From positions 1 through 7,625 of the forward strand of contig CAJJDJ010000156.1 of NCBI GenBank assembly GCA_905182825.1: a stretch of 7,625 nucleotides of DNA, written 5' to 3'. Source of the stretch: Thiotrichaceae bacterium UBA7359 (GTDB lineage Bacteria; Pseudomonadota; Gammaproteobacteria; Eutrophobiales; Eutrophobiaceae). Position numbers and translations under genes: made by a program. The notes below the pieces were generated by a model, which worked only from the letters and a program-made list of their open reading frames with translations, made no database searches and was not told the origin of the DNA. Shown here in pieces: positions 7,514-7,625 of the stretch. Within the stretch, counting starts at the first letter, position 1. Every line of letters starts with the position of its first letter.

Positions 7514-7579
7514 CAAATCTTAGATTATTATTAAGTGAAAGATAATAAGGCATATTATTTTATCAGCCTAAGAGGAATC
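7514..7579. promoter_or_regulatory. AT-rich divergent intergenic region upstream of purL
   Basis: These 66 bases separate the divergent starts of purL and the next gene, so promoters for both should lie here or overlap the coding starts. For the rightward gene, TATTAT (7553-7558) is a plausible -10, with a poor -35 at 7531-7536. For purL, the reverse complement also offers TATTAT-like boxes without a convincing -35. The stretch is so AT-rich that such matches are expected by chance. I see no PurR-type operator. The promoter assignment rests mainly on gene orientation. Confidence 0.35.
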
Positions 7580-7625
7580 ATGCGAAAACTATTTAACTTC
7601 TTCGACCTTAACGAAAATATTTTTT
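7580..7625 (+). CDS. Start of an unidentified gene, cut by the window end
   Basis: An ATG at 7580 is preceded by AAGAGGA (7570-7576), a good Shine-Dalgarno core only three to four bases away. The frame stays open to the window end, for 15 complete codons. The visible peptide begins MRKLFNFFDLNENIF. It is too short to identify and does not clearly look like a signal peptide. In E. coli the gene divergent from purL is the lytic transglycosylase mltF, and this position would fit. The visible residues do not match the start of MltF well enough to call it. The start could also lie further downstream, beyond the window. Confidence 0.4.
   Translation, partial: MRKLFNFFDLNENIF

Overview
The window is a conserved housekeeping segment, most likely from the chromosome of a gammaproteobacterium with a fairly AT-rich genome (by eye, not counted). 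Three things support this placement. The gene order is eno-ftsB-ispD-ispF. PurL is the single-chain form of about 1290 residues. FtsB, IspD, IspF and PurL read as close relatives of the Escherichia coli proteins. I cannot name a genus. TGA and TAA both serve as normal stops, and nothing suggests an alternative genetic code, a plasmid, a phage or an insertion sequence.

Layout: positions 44-2839 carry a compact plus-strand cluster. It runs enolase (GTG start, clear Shine-Dalgarno), the divisome membrane protein FtsB, then the isoprenoid (MEP) pathway enzymes IspD and IspF. The gaps are 31, 5 and 3 bases, so co-transcription is likely. A 132-base gap (2840-2971) separates ispF from a convergent minus-strand gene for a 180-residue Smr-domain protein of the SmrA/SmrB type. 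This gap holds an unusual trio of 8-base elements that can form two mutually exclusive hairpins. Another 132-base gap follows, and then the large minus-strand purL (purine biosynthesis) fills 3647-7513. The last 46 bases start a divergent plus-strand gene that runs off the window and cannot be identified.

Functionally the genes are grouped by conserved synteny rather than by one pathway: glycolysis (Eno), cell division (FtsB), isoprenoid precursor synthesis (IspD and IspF act two steps apart), RNA or ribosome-linked nuclease activity (Smr), and de novo purine synthesis (PurL). All key catalytic residues I could check are present, and I see no frameshift or pseudogene. I looked for an undescribed system and did not find one. 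The points worth a second look are small: the paired hairpins after ispF, a palindrome over the ftsB start, the Smr protein's placement and motif set, and the truncated partner gene beside purL.
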